In this document: positions 55,107-63,874 of the stretch, one piece after another
Layout of the letters: each line of letters opens with the position of its first letter
Numbering within the stretch: position 1 is the first letter of the stretch
Assembly (NCBI RefSeq): GCF_021432065.1
Contig: NZ_CP090364.1
Location: 868,001-932,000, forward strand
Direction: 5' to 3'
DNA from: Photobacterium sp. TLY01
GTDB lineage: Bacteria > Pseudomonadota > Gammaproteobacteria > Enterobacterales > Vibrionaceae
DNA: 64,000 nt
The notes under the pieces: generated by a model
What the model saw: the letters and a program-made list of their open reading frames with translations, nothing else
Told to the model about the DNA's origin: nothing
Database searches by the model: none
Position numbers and translations under genes: made by a program

Positions 55107-55469
55107 ATGTATCAAGGCCAGTGTCATTGCGGCAATGTCCGGTTAACCATTGCGCGACTCACCGAAACCGCCACGCGCTGTAATTGTTCGCTCTGTCACC
55201 GTTATGGGGCATTGTGGGGATATCTGACTGAGTCTGAGGTGGCGGTTCAGGTGGGGGAATCCGGTACCGAATATTATGAACATGGTGATAAGTGCATTCA
55301 TTTTCATCGCTGCAAACGCTGTGGCTGCGTGACTCATTATTCCTCGGCGCCAGCTTCCGGCAGTGATCGGCTCGCAGTAAATTACAGTATGTTTTCAGCC
55401 CGGGAGATCAGACCGATTCGTATCCGGTTGTTTGATGGGGCGGATACCTGGCAGTTTATTGACGAGTGA
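55107..55469 (+). CDS. GFA-family zinc protein
   Basis: 120 residues, second GFA-type gene in the window and intact. Zinc-binding Cys pattern: GQCHCGNVRL, then RCNCSLCHRYGALWGY, then HRCKRCGCVTHY. Family members activate formaldehyde with glutathione or act in related chemistry; the substrate here is unknown. AGGAGA ribosome site. It is only distantly similar to the IS-disrupted GFA gene at 41.6 kb. Confidence 0.87.
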   Translation: MYQGQCHCGNVRLTIARLTETATRCNCSLCHRYGALWGYLTESEVAVQVGESGTEYYEHGDKCIHFHRCKRCGCVTHYSSAPASGSDRLAVNYSMFSAREIRPIRIRLFDGADTWQFIDE

Positions 55470-55564
55470 GTGAGCCATAGCGCACTGATCAGGTCAATTG
55501 AACGAGCGCCAGCGCATTGAGCCTGATTCAGCAGACTGGCTGATGTGACAGACCGCAATAAAAA

Positions 55565-55596
55565 GGAAAGTGACTTTACTGTGACTTTCCTTTTTT
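55565..55596 (+). terminator. Terminator after the GFA gene
   Basis: Stem GGAAAGT (55565-55571) / ACTTTCC (55584-55590), extendable through flanking A and T tracts, loop 12 bases, then TTTTTT. Confidence 0.88.
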
Positions 55597-55702
55597 CTTT
55601 TCCGATTGTCTCAAAGGATGGTACTGAAAAGTGAGCCGGAGTGCGGCTCAACCGAATGCTATTGATGGAATTGTTTTAACTTATTGTTTTTATTGTTATT
55701 TA

Positions 55703-55789
55703 CTGTCATTTCTGTGACGTATTTTTGAAATAAAACTGTCATCTGACCGGTGTAAATTTCCTGACTCAAATCTGTCATGATTCTGAAAA
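55703..55789 (+). promoter_or_regulatory. Repeated CTGTCAT motifs upstream of selD
   Basis: Three direct CTGTCAT copies spaced 33 and 36 bases apart, the last followed 11 bases later by CTG, as in the Pho-box layout. It ends 41 bases upstream of the selD start. Regulation by PhoB or another regulator is only a hypothesis. Confidence 0.4.
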
Positions 55790-55830
55790 TAATTTGTAAC
55801 GTGAAACAATAAAAACATGGAGTGTCTGAT

Positions 55831-56880
55831 ATGTCAGTTTGCAATTTATTGGAATTTTCAGAGTCTGGTGGCTGCGGATGTAAAATCCCGCCTCAGATGC
55901 TGACGAATATTCTGAAAACAACACAACAGAAAAACACCGTTAAAAATAACGATATTTTATTGGGCTTTGAAACCTCTGATGACTGCGCCATTTATAATTT
56001 CGGTGGTAAAAAGCTATTATTTTCGACTGACTTTTTTAGTTCAACTGTCAGTTCTCCCTATCTGTTCGGGAAAATAGCTGCAGCCAATGCACTGAGTGAT
56101 ATTTATGCGACCGGCGGCCGTCCTTTAATTGTCAATTCCATCCTGGCTTTTCCACCTGATGATATCCCCATGCCGTACATTGAAAAAATGATTGAGGGCG
56201 CCCAGGAAGTGATGGCGGAATGCGGGGCAACTGTGGTCGGTGGCCATACCATTAAAAATGCGCAGCCCTTGTATGGCTTTGCGGTGATTGGTGAAGTTGA
56301 GGATGCGCATATCCGGCAAAATAATACCCCCCGAAATCATGATCTGGTGATTATCACCAAACCGCTGGGGATTGGCATTATTTCAAACGCCCTGAAAGTG
56401 GGGAGATTGAGCGAAGCAGAGTTACCCGAGTCAACGCTCGAAATCATGAGTCGTGTGAATCGGATTGGTTACACTTTGGCTCAGTATCCTGGTGTCAGTG
56501 CGATGACAGATATTACCGGTTTTGGTCTCGCCGGACATTTGAGTGAGCTGGTGGACAACACTGGGTTTAACGTCAGCATTGATGGGGATGCGGTGCCTGT
56601 CATTGAAGGTGTGGAAGCTCTGAGCCTGGCGGTGACGAAGAATCCGAGCGGTACTTACAACAATATCAGCCGTTATGCCCGGTTTGTGAAATATGAAGCC
56701 GACATCAGCGATGCGCTTCGTCTGATTCTGCACGATCCGCAGACGAACGGCGGATTATTGTTTACCGTCGACGAGGAAACCTATCGGGATCATATTCTGC
56801 CGCTGTTTGAAGCGGAACAGTCTGACCATTATGTGATCGGGACAATCAGCGCAGGGCAAGGGCAGATCATCATCAAATGA
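55831..56880 (+). CDS. selD: Selenophosphate synthase SelD
   Basis: Makes selenophosphate from selenide and ATP. 349 residues. The N-terminal catalytic loop is S-G-G-C-G-C-K (C15, C17, K18), with Cys rather than selenocysteine at the reactive position. Further motifs: TSDDCAIY, STDFFSS, AANALSDIYATGG, VVGGHTIKNAQP and TDITGFGLAGHLSEL. The ATG at 55831 has GGAG 8 bases upstream; an in-frame GTG at 55822 is less likely. Neither selA/selB nor selU is visible in the window, so its product's use is not shown locally. First gene of a three-gene operon. Confidence 0.95.
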   Translation: MSVCNLLEFSESGGCGCKIPPQMLTNILKTTQQKNTVKNNDILLGFETSDDCAIYNFGGKKLLFSTDFFSSTVSSPYLFGKIAAANALSDIYATGGRPLIVNSILAFPPDDIPMPYIEKMIEGAQEVMAECGATVVGGHTIKNAQPLYGFAVIGEVEDAHIRQNNTPRNHDLVIITKPLGIGIISNALKVGRLSEAELPESTLEIMSRVNRIGYTLAQYPGVSAMTDITGFGLAGHLSELVDNTGFNVSIDGDAVPVIEGVEALSLAVTKNPSGTYNNISRYARFVKYEADISDALRLILHDPQTNGGLLFTVDEETYRDHILPLFEAEQSDHYVIGTISAGQGQIIIK

Positions 56881-57647
56881 GTCAGGAAATTATCGTTGGC
56901 CTGTTAGGGACCATCACAGGCAGTTTGTCGGGTTTACTGGGTATCGGTGGCGGCATTTTGCTGGCACCTTTACTGATTATTTGCATGCCCTGGCTAAACG
57001 GAATCGCACTGCCGATGGTGACCATTACCGGATTGACGGTCGCCCAGAGCTTCTTTGGTTCCGTCAGTGCCCTGTTTCATCACTCAAAATATCAGCAACG
57101 GGATAAAAATCTGATTTACCGTTTCGGCGTCCCTATGGGCGTCGCCAGTCTGGCGGTTTCTTTATTCACGTTTCATTTATCCGACCAGGTGATTTTAATC
57201 ACGTTCTCTGTGCTGGCGATCAGTTCCGTGGTGATCACGACCTTAGGCCCGGAATTCTGGCGAAAGTGGCTGGGCGAAATCCGGTTAGATTCTATGGTAT
57301 TGCCGATCATGGGTCTGTTGCTGGGGTTTACTTGCGGGATTGTCGGCCAGGGTGGCGGCTTTATTTATCTGCCGGTGATGATTGCTTTCTTCGGCTGCCT
57401 GCCCAAACTGGCTATTGCGACAGCGCCTGTGATCGGGATTATCTCTTCTTTTTCATTGTTTTTCGGACGTGCGGCTTCAGACACTCTGGACTGGACGCTC
57501 TGTGGTTATCTGGTGGCGGGCATATTCGTCGGCGCAAAGCTCGGTAGCTACCTGTATTTTCGGTTGAACGAAAAGATGCTTGCGCGTTGCGTGAATATTT
57601 TCGTGCTGCTGAGTTCTATCAAAATCATGTCGATGGCTATCGGCTGA
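56877..57647 (+). CDS. TSUP (TauE/SafE) family permease
   Basis: 256 residues with about eight membrane helices. Signatures: GLLGTITGSLSGLLGIGGGILLAPLLI near the start and GLLLGFTCGIVGQGGGFIYLPVMIAFFG in the middle, the two family repeats. TSUP proteins move sulfur compounds such as sulfite or sulfoacetate. Here the ATGA overlap with selD strongly suggests a selenium-linked role (uptake or efflux of selenite or selenide-type compounds), which is inference. Confidence 0.88.
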   Translation: MSQEIIVGLLGTITGSLSGLLGIGGGILLAPLLIICMPWLNGIALPMVTITGLTVAQSFFGSVSALFHHSKYQQRDKNLIYRFGVPMGVASLAVSLFTFHLSDQVILITFSVLAISSVVITTLGPEFWRKWLGEIRLDSMVLPIMGLLLGFTCGIVGQGGGFIYLPVMIAFFGCLPKLAIATAPVIGIISSFSLFFGRAASDTLDWTLCGYLVAGIFVGAKLGSYLYFRLNEKMLARCVNIFVLLSSIKIMSMAIG

Positions 57648-57668
57648 TCCAAACCGATTGGTGGAAAA

Positions 57669-58814
57669 ATGATTAATGCGGATGTAAGCGGGTCTGACTG
57701 GATCAAGCCCGAGGTTTTTGATTACCTGAAACAGCAGTTTTCAGAACAACGTTTTGGCAACCCGAACTCAAATCATTTCATCGGAAACAGATTGTTTCAG
57801 GAGATTGAGATGGCGAGGGGGACATTGTGCGGGGTATTGTCCTGTGACAGCCACCAGCTGATCTTCAATGGTGGTGCAACCGAAGGGATCAGAAATGTGT
57901 TTTTCAGTTTCTTTGAGCACCACAGTTATCAGGATGCAGTGATCCTGCATTCGCCCTATGAACATTCTGCGACGCTGGAAAACATTCGTTACTGTCGTGC
58001 GAAAGGTGCTGATTCTATTGTCCTTGCGCATGAACAAAACGGGCTGCTGGATTTGGCCGGGTTACAGGCCGCACTGAAAGCCTGTCAGGGGAAAGCGGTT
58101 CTGGTGGCGGTGATGGCCGCGCATAATGAAACGGGGGTGATTCAGGACTATCAGCAGATTGCTGAATTGTGCCATGCATATGATGCGGAATATCTGTGTG
58201 ATACCACGCAACTGATTGGCAAGCAGTCGTTTGATTTTGAGCGAAGCGAGGTGGATTACGCTGTCGCTTCCGGTCATAAGTTTGGTGCTTTACCCGGCAC
58301 TGGATTTCTGCTGGTGAAAAATTCCTGGCATTTCAGCCCGCTTTTGCTGGGCGGCGGACAGGAATCCAGCCTGCGGGCGGGCACCCAGAATTATCTGGGC
58401 ATTGCTTCTATGGCCATTGCTTTGCCGCTCGCGCATCAACGGATGGCGAACCAGGCGGAAGTCACCGCGGTGCAGCGACGCTTTGAACAGGCGCTGAAGC
58501 ACCACTTTCCCGGAACGGTCATTATCGGAGAAGCGGCACCGCGTGTTCCGGGGCTGACTTTCTGCGCCATTGGTGGCGTCAGCCGGGAAGCTTTGCAGGC
58601 GGTTCTGGAAGATGCCCGCATCATGGTGTCGTCCGGCTCGGCTTGCTCAGACCGGAAATCAGCCTTGTCGAAAGTGGCAACCGGGCTGGGGTATAGCGAT
58701 GATGTGGCAAAAAATACCCTGCGTTTCAGTTTGGGGTACTCCGGGACGGAAGCAATCTACGCCAGTCTGGCAGAAACACTCCGGCGTGTTGAGCCCAAAG
58801 CGCTGGTCGCCTGA
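57669..58814 (+). CDS. NifS-like cysteine desulfurase / selenocysteine lyase
   Basis: Class-V PLP enzyme, 381 residues. FGNPNSNHFIGNRLFQ, then GGATEGIRNVFFSFFEHH, the PLP lysine K204 (SGHKFGALPGTGF) and the persulfide/selenide Cys C326 (MVSSGSACSD) are present. The first strand, usually D-x-x-A-T-T-P, is changed to NADVSGSDW-I-K-P-E. It follows the TSUP gene by 21 bases in the selD operon, so delivery of selenium from selenocysteine or cysteine to SelD is a plausible role. Terminator follows. Confidence 0.87.
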   Translation: MINADVSGSDWIKPEVFDYLKQQFSEQRFGNPNSNHFIGNRLFQEIEMARGTLCGVLSCDSHQLIFNGGATEGIRNVFFSFFEHHSYQDAVILHSPYEHSATLENIRYCRAKGADSIVLAHEQNGLLDLAGLQAALKACQGKAVLVAVMAAHNETGVIQDYQQIAELCHAYDAEYLCDTTQLIGKQSFDFERSEVDYAVASGHKFGALPGTGFLLVKNSWHFSPLLLGGGQESSLRAGTQNYLGIASMAIALPLAHQRMANQAEVTAVQRRFEQALKHHFPGTVIIGEAAPRVPGLTFCAIGGVSREALQAVLEDARIMVSSGSACSDRKSALSKVATGLGYSDDVAKNTLRFSLGYSGTEAIYASLAETLRRVEPKALVA

Positions 58815-58836
58815 TGTTCATGGATGATGTTTGAGC

Positions 58837-58867
58837 AAAGCGCCAGCTGAAGATGCTGGCGCTTTTT
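58837..58867 (+). terminator. Terminator after the selD operon
   Basis: Perfect 11-bp stem AAAGCGCCAGC / GCTGGCGCTTT with a TGAAGAT loop and further T residues, 22 bases after the last gene. Confidence 0.93.
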
Positions 58868-59088
58868 GTTTTCACTGTTTCAGTACGACAGCGATCATCG
58901 TTAAACCCGTGCTGATGGTCGCCCGGCGGCGGGTTTAGAGCCACTACGAGAAGAAGCTCGCCGTCAGAATTAATAAAACTTGTCTCATATCGATTGATGA
59001 TGCTCCGCCATGCGCCGCTTGCAGGCGCTGAATCCCGGAAGCATTGCCGGTGAGTGGCCGGCGGTGAAAGCGAATCTGCTCAGTAAGC

Positions 59089-60045
59089 TCAGAAATTAGG
59101 GTAGGGCTCGATAGAACAATGGGGGGCGGTTTCAGTCGGTCCGGTAGGTTCAAGTGCGGACATTTCAGTTTTCAGCCACGCCATGAATACCTTTAATCGC
59201 GCCAGTCTGGCTGAGTTCGGGTCATAGACCATATAGCGCCTGACCGGATTCGGGTGAGGTAACTGAAAAGGGATCACCAGCTGCCCGGCGTCAAGCTGGC
59301 TCTGATATAAATAGGGGACGGCCAGTGTAACGCCATGGCCGTTTAACACCGCCGTCAGTGCCATATCGGTACTGTTGACCCGGGTCCACTTGGCGTGCTG
59401 TTTGCTGGCTGGCACACCTGTGTGTTCAAACCAGCTTTGCCAATCGTAGGCGCCGGGGTGTTCCAGGGTAACCAGCCAGGTGGACAGCAGATCTTCGGGG
59501 AAACTGAAAGCCAGATCACGGGCAAGTTGCGCAGAACAAACCGGATAGACGGCAGATTGACCGAAGTACTCACAGGACAGGTTGTCCGGTGCGTGTTTTT
59601 CCACTTCAGTGCCGAAACGAATCGCCAGATCAATATGTGCTTGCCTGAGATCATCAAATCCCGCGGACGAAACCACGCGAATCTGGATATCAGGATGCAA
59701 TTCGGAAAAGCGTTGCATCCTTGGCATCAACCAGAGTGTGGTAAAAGCCTGTGTTGAGCTGATGGTGAGCTCCCCTGCAATTTCTTCCTGATGAATTTGG
59801 TTCACTCCCTGCGAAATGATCGCCAAAGCTTGTTGCGCGCACTCGAACAGGCTTTGTCCTTGCTGGTTCAGCAGCATGCTTTTGCCTTTCCGGATAAATA
59901 ATCGGCATCCTAAATGCTGTTCCAGTTGCCGCATTTGCTGGCTGACGGCAGCCTGGGAAATACAGAGCTCATGCGCCGCCAGACTATAGCTGTTGTGTCT
60001 GGCTGCGCATTCAAAGGTGACCAGTAGATTGATATTTTTCAGCAA
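59089..60045 (-). CDS. LysR-family regulator
   Basis: About 318 residues from the TTG at 60045, chosen because the helix-turn-helix (TFECAARHNSYSLAAHELCISQAAVSQQMRQLEQHLGCRLF) should begin within about ten residues of the start. A longer in-frame reading exists but would cover the divergent promoter and gene. Typical of GcvA-type LysR regulators, with a C-terminal effector domain. Divergent from the PEP-mutase-family gene, so it probably controls it. The ribosome site is weak, and the start is uncertain. Confidence 0.82.
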   Translation of the reverse strand: MLKNINLLVTFECAARHNSYSLAAHELCISQAAVSQQMRQLEQHLGCRLFIRKGKSMLLNQQGQSLFECAQQALAIISQGVNQIHQEEIAGELTISSTQAFTTLWLMPRMQRFSELHPDIQIRVVSSAGFDDLRQAHIDLAIRFGTEVEKHAPDNLSCEYFGQSAVYPVCSAQLARDLAFSFPEDLLSTWLVTLEHPGAYDWQSWFEHTGVPASKQHAKWTRVNSTDMALTAVLNGHGVTLAVPYLYQSQLDAGQLVIPFQLPHPNPVRRYMVYDPNSARLARLKVFMAWLKTEMSALEPTGPTETAPHCSIEPYPNF

Positions 60046-60204
60046 AATAGGGGCGTCTTGTCTGTGTAGGGGCTCAGTATTATAAGTTTTTCTTATATTT
60101 AAAGTCGATTTGTATCGTTGGTGTTGAACTGCGTCGGCACACAAAATGGGCATGCAGGGAACAGCCCGGCCCATTCGTGGTTTTCCAGTCAGGAGACAGA
60201 CATC

Positions 60205-60981
60205 ATGCAAGAATTTAAGCAGTTACATCAGCAAACGACGCCTTTCATCATCGGCAATGTTTGGGATGCTGCCAGTGCCCGTTGTGCTCAGCAGGCCGGT
60301 TATCAGGCGTTAGGGACTTCCAGCGCAGCCATCGCGAGTTTACTGGGCTATGAGGATGGTGAACACATCCCGTTTGCTGAGCTCGTTTTTATGGTTCGGC
60401 GCATTGCCGCAGTCAGTAAGCTTCCCCTCAGTGTGGATATTGAAGCCGGGTTCAGCCGGAATCCGGACGTGATCGCCCATCATATTCAGCAATTAGCGGC
60501 GTTGGGTGTGGTCGGGATTAATCTTGAAGACAGCCGGGTAGACGCAGAACGAACTCTTGTTCCGGCGGAGGAATTTGCGGCGATAGTGTCGGGCGTGAAA
60601 GCGATCCTGCAACAACATCAGACAGAGGTCTTTCTCAATGTTCGCTGCGACGCATTTTTACTGGGTTTAGACCATGCTTGCGCCGAAACGGTAAAGCGCG
60701 CTCAAATCTATCAGAGGGCAGGTGCTGATGGCTTATTTGTGCCCTGTATAACTGAGGCTGACGATATCAAGGCCGTTGTTGCAGCAAGTCGGCTCCCGGT
60801 GAATGTGATGGCAATGCCTGAGTTGCCTGCCTTTGATGAATTAGCGGGCTTGGGGGTGAAACGGATCAGTACCGGTAACTTTGCTCATGATGCGATGCAC
60901 AGATATCTGCTCAATCTATGGGGTGAGATAAAACAATCGGGATCGTGCGAATCACTGTTCGGTACGGGCACGGCCGGATGA
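60205..60981 (+). CDS. Isocitrate lyase/PEP mutase family protein
   Basis: 258 residues. Barrel of the PEP mutase superfamily: FIIGNVWDAASARCAQQAGYQALGTSSAAIASLLGYEDGEHIPF, then LSVDIEAGFSRNPDVIAHHI (metal-binding acidic residue) and GINLEDSR. The product may be a lyase or hydrolase for a 2-oxo-acid or phosphonate-type substrate; not determinable here. GGAG ribosome site. Divergent LysR gene upstream. Confidence 0.85.
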   Translation: MQEFKQLHQQTTPFIIGNVWDAASARCAQQAGYQALGTSSAAIASLLGYEDGEHIPFAELVFMVRRIAAVSKLPLSVDIEAGFSRNPDVIAHHIQQLAALGVVGINLEDSRVDAERTLVPAEEFAAIVSGVKAILQQHQTEVFLNVRCDAFLLGLDHACAETVKRAQIYQRAGADGLFVPCITEADDIKAVVAASRLPVNVMAMPELPAFDELAGLGVKRISTGNFAHDAMHRYLLNLWGEIKQSGSCESLFGTGTAG

Positions 60982-61083
60982 GCGGTTTTGCTGCTGCTGT
61001 TGATCCAGTTCAGAATGGGAGCGGAGAGCGCGATCTCGGATGAGGACGTTGAGTTGGTGTGAAACACATTCAGGTTTATGGCT

Positions 61084-61112
61084 GCCGACCGCATGATGCG
61101 GCCGGCGTTTTT
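61084..61112. terminator. Terminator between convergent PEP-mutase-family gene and queC
   Basis: Stem GCCG-A-CCGC / GCGG-C-CGGC with one internal mismatch and an ATGAT loop, followed by GTTTTT on the plus strand. Confidence 0.75.
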
Positions 61113-61132
61113 GTTAGATGTCAGATCGGCAT

Positions 61133-61831
61133 TTAAGCCTGGTTTGCAGCCTGCTTGTCGGTCAGTGCTTTCATCACTGCGTCTTTATCATTCAGATAAG
61201 ACTCCAGACCTTCACGGCGCAGATCGCAAGACGGGCAGTTGCCACAGCCGTCACCAATCACACCGTTGTAGCAGGTCAGGGTCTGGTTGCGGATGTAATC
61301 CAGCTTCCCGTGCTGATCGGCCAGTGCCCAGGTTTCGGCTTTGTTGAGCCACATCAGCGGCGTTTCAATGCGCAGCGGACGATCCATACCCAGTACCAGG
61401 GACTGATTCAGTGACTGCACAAATGCATCGCGGCAATCCGGATAGCCGGAGAAGTCGGTTTCGCACACACCGGTAATGACGGCTTCGGCGCCTATCTGGT
61501 AAGCGTAAATGCCTGCCAGCGTCAGGAACAGGATGTTACGACCCGGCACAAACGAATTGGGTAAGCCGTTATCTTGCAGCTCATGAGACACCGGAATATT
61601 GTCACGGGTCAGTGAACTGATAGCCAGTTCGTTGAGCAGGCCGACGTCCATTACCTTGTGGGCGGCAACGCCTAAGTCTTTCGCAATGGCCTCTGCCACT
61701 TCGATTTCCAGTTTATGGCGCTGACCATAGTCAAAGGTGATGCAATGCACTTCATCATAATTGGCCATAGCCTGAATGAGACAGGTGGTCGAGTCCTGTC
61801 CGCCACTGAAAACGACAACGGCTTTGCGCAT
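61133..61831 (-). CDS. queC: 7-cyano-7-deazaguanine synthase QueC
   Basis: Converts 7-carboxy-7-deazaguanine to preQ0 with ammonia and ATP in queuosine biosynthesis. 232 residues. PP-loop FSGGQDSTT near residues 8-16, [28 protein letters not shown] and the zinc-binding [16 protein letters not shown]. The ATG at 61831 follows a GGAGC ribosome site. A terminator-like hairpin lies directly upstream (61853-61894). Confidence 0.95.
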   Translation of the reverse strand: MRKAVVVFSGGQDSTTCLIQAMANYDEVHCITFDYGQRHKLEIEVAEAIAKDLGVAAHKVMDVGLLNELAISSLTRDNIPVSHELQDNGLPNSFVPGRNILFLTLAGIYAYQIGAEAVITGVCETDFSGYPDCRDAFVQSLNQSLVLGMDRPLRIETPLMWLNKAETWALADQHGKLDYIRNQTLTCYNGVIGDGCGNCPSCDLRREGLESYLNDKDAVMKALTDKQAANQA

Positions 61832-61852
61832 GGTGTTGCTCCGAATCTGGTT

Positions 61853-61894
61853 CAAAAAAGAAGGCACATCCTACCCTGAGAGTCAGGATATGCC
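61853..61894 (-). terminator. Hairpin with T run between the desulfhydrase gene and queC
   Basis: On the minus strand a 10-bp stem (GGCATATCCT / AGGATGTGCC, with one G-U pair) and 12-base loop is followed by TTCTTTTTT, about 21 bases before the queC start. It ends the upstream gene, or forms an attenuator for queC. Confidence 0.75.
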
Positions 61895-61936
61895 AAGTGA
61901 GCCGTCCCTTCACACATGCTTATCAGGCGTGAAGAC

Positions 61937-63004
61937 TCAGCTGAGTTGTCCTGTCTGTTCGAAGGCAGCCAACTGATCGAGATAGGGCTGAATATTACCG
62001 ATGTTAGTGGCGACCCAGTCGGCGTCGAAATAGGTATCCAGATAGCGTTCGCCACTGTCGCACAGCAAGGTCACGATTGAACCTTGTTCACCGCGGGCTT
62101 TCATGTCGCTGGCGAGTTGCAGCACACCGTACAGGTTGGTGCCGGTAGAGGCGCCGGCTTTGCGGCCCAGCAGTTTTTCCAGCCAGTGAACGGTAGCGAT
62201 ACTTGCCGCATCGGGAATGGTGCGCATCTCATCGACCACATCCGGAATAAAGCTGGGTTCGACACGCGGACGGCCAATCCCTTCAATGCGGCTGCCACGC
62301 TCCCCTTTCAGGGCCGGATCCCGGGTGAGGTAGTAATCGTGGAAGACCGAATGCTCAGGATCCACTACACACAGTTGGGTGCCGTGCATCTGATAGCGAA
62401 TATAGCGGCCGATAGTGGCGGAGGTGCCGCCTGTACCGGCACTCATGACAATCCATGTCGGGACAGGGTGTGCCTCTAACTGCATCTGCTCAAAAATGCT
62501 CTTGGCAATATTGTTATTGCCCCGCCAGTCAGTGGCACGTTCCGCATAGGTGAACTGATCCATGTAATGACCGTTCAGTTTTTCAGCCAAACGACGAGAT
62601 TCGTCATAGATCTGGCAAGGGTCGTCTACAAAATGTGCCTGGCCGCCATAGAATTCAATTTGTTCAATTTTTTTACGGGCAGTCCGGCGCGGTACAACGG
62701 CAATAAACGGCAGGCCCAGCAGCCGGGCGAAATAGGCCTCAGAAACTGCAGTGCTGCCTGATGAGGACTCGATGATCGTGGTGTGCTCGCCAATCCAGCC
62801 ATTGCACAGGCTATAAAGGAAAAGAGACCGGGCCAGACGGTGCTTCAGGCTGCCGGTGGGGTGGGTGCTTTCATCTTTCAGATACAGGTCGATCCCTTCG
62901 ATGGCCGGAATATCCAGTTTGATGAGATGGGTATCGGCAGAGCGCTGAAAGTCGGCTTCGATTTTTCTGATGGCCTGGTTCACCCAGAGTGGATCGTGAC
63001 GCAT
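61937..63004 (-). CDS. PLP-dependent cysteine synthase-fold enzyme, probable cysteine desulfhydrase
   Basis: 355 residues of the fold-II PLP family. PLP lysine in [14 protein letters not shown] (K54), phosphate-binding loop [20 protein letters not shown], and [15 protein letters not shown]. Divergent gene encodes a DecR-type cysteine-responsive regulator. In Pantoea ananatis an equivalent pair (CcdR/CcdA) makes an inducible cysteine desulfhydrase. I infer cysteine breakdown rather than synthesis from that context; biochemical proof is absent. Confidence 0.8.
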   Translation of the reverse strand: MRHDPLWVNQAIRKIEADFQRSADTHLIKLDIPAIEGIDLYLKDESTHPTGSLKHRLARSLFLYSLCNGWIGEHTTIIESSSGSTAVSEAYFARLLGLPFIAVVPRRTARKKIEQIEFYGGQAHFVDDPCQIYDESRRLAEKLNGHYMDQFTYAERATDWRGNNNIAKSIFEQMQLEAHPVPTWIVMSAGTGGTSATIGRYIRYQMHGTQLCVVDPEHSVFHDYYLTRDPALKGERGSRIEGIGRPRVEPSFIPDVVDEMRTIPDAASIATVHWLEKLLGRKAGASTGTNLYGVLQLASDMKARGEQGSIVTLLCDSGERYLDTYFDADWVATNIGNIQPYLDQLAAFEQTGQLS

Positions 63005-63138
63005 GAAACATCCTTGAAAATGGCTGATTAACTGAGTGAAAGTTTACGCGAACGAGCGGAAATTTCTTTGCTATTATTATTGTTGCTTTGATTAATTATA
63101 GAAATTTTTTCTTCATAATGGATTTTTCAGGGAAAAAT

Positions 63139-63615
63139 ATGGCCGAAAAAAAGATAGCGGAGATAGATACCACGGATCGATTATTGCTGGATTTGCTGCA
63201 AATGGATGCCAGTCTGTCACTCAACGATTTAGCCGACGCGGTTAATCTGACCACCACACCATGCTGGAAACGGCTAAAACGGCTGGAAGAAGCGGGAATC
63301 CTGAAACGGCGGGTGGCCTTGCTGGATCCGGTCAAATTAGGCCTGTCATTCATTGCCTTTGTCCAGATAAAAACCAGCGATCATTCACAAGAGTGGTATC
63401 ACCGTTTTGTTGCGACCGTGAGTGAATTTCCGGAAGTGATGGAGTTCTACCGCATGGCTGGTGAATATGACTACATGATGAAAGTGCAGATGGCAGATAT
63501 GGCTGCGTTTGACAGTTTTTATAAAAAACTGGTCAACAGTATCAGCGGATTAACCAATGTGACTTCTACCTTTGCGATGGAGCCCCTGAAATACACCACA
63601 GCGTTACCTTTATAA
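63139..63615 (+). CDS. decR: Lrp/AsnC-type regulator, DecR (YbaO)-like
   Basis: 158 residues. N-terminal helix-turn-helix ([41 protein letters not shown]) with the conserved [13 protein letters not shown] typical of DecR, then the effector domain [35 protein letters not shown]. The ATG at 63139 has AGGG upstream; ATG 63118 is in frame too. Downstream mdlA and upstream desulfhydrase gene match the decR neighbourhood. Likely induces cysteine detoxification. Confidence 0.87.
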   Translation: MAEKKIAEIDTTDRLLLDLLQMDASLSLNDLADAVNLTTTPCWKRLKRLEEAGILKRRVALLDPVKLGLSFIAFVQIKTSDHSQEWYHRFVATVSEFPEVMEFYRMAGEYDYMMKVQMADMAAFDSFYKKLVNSISGLTNVTSTFAMEPLKYTTALPL

Positions 63616-63874
63616 ATCTCTGATTTGTATTGAAAAAGCACTGTATGAAAACAAATATTCCGTTAACACCGTAAAAATAGGCAGCATCACCTGCTGTTTT
63701 GCTGCCATTCCTTACATTTGGGTTGATAATTAGCCTGTCTTTTTGCCAATATGTTGCTCAATTGTCACTTCAGTGTGACGGGCGATTTTATCCTCTCGAT
63801 CCACCCGAATTTATAATATTTTTCTGTTCTTCCGCTTACTTCTCGTGAGCAGAGCGTGTTTTGCTGGAGGAAAC

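Larger units (their letters stand above)
55470..55830. other. 361-base intergenic region, terminator and selD leader
   Basis: Holds the terminator at 55565-55590 for the GFA gene, then an AT-rich leader for selD with three copies of CTGTCAT (55703-55709, 55736-55742, 55772-55778). The last one forms CTGTCATGATTCTGAAAA, which resembles a PhoB-type direct repeat with an 11-base period. Confidence 0.6.

Noticed and set aside
55831..55890. Selenocysteine codon in SelD
   Set aside because: The reactive position is an ordinary Cys codon; no in-frame TGA is present in the gene.
61831..61936. preQ1 riboswitch before queC
   Set aside because: The hairpin and T run are present, but the preQ1-I core pattern is not, so I do not name a riboswitch class.
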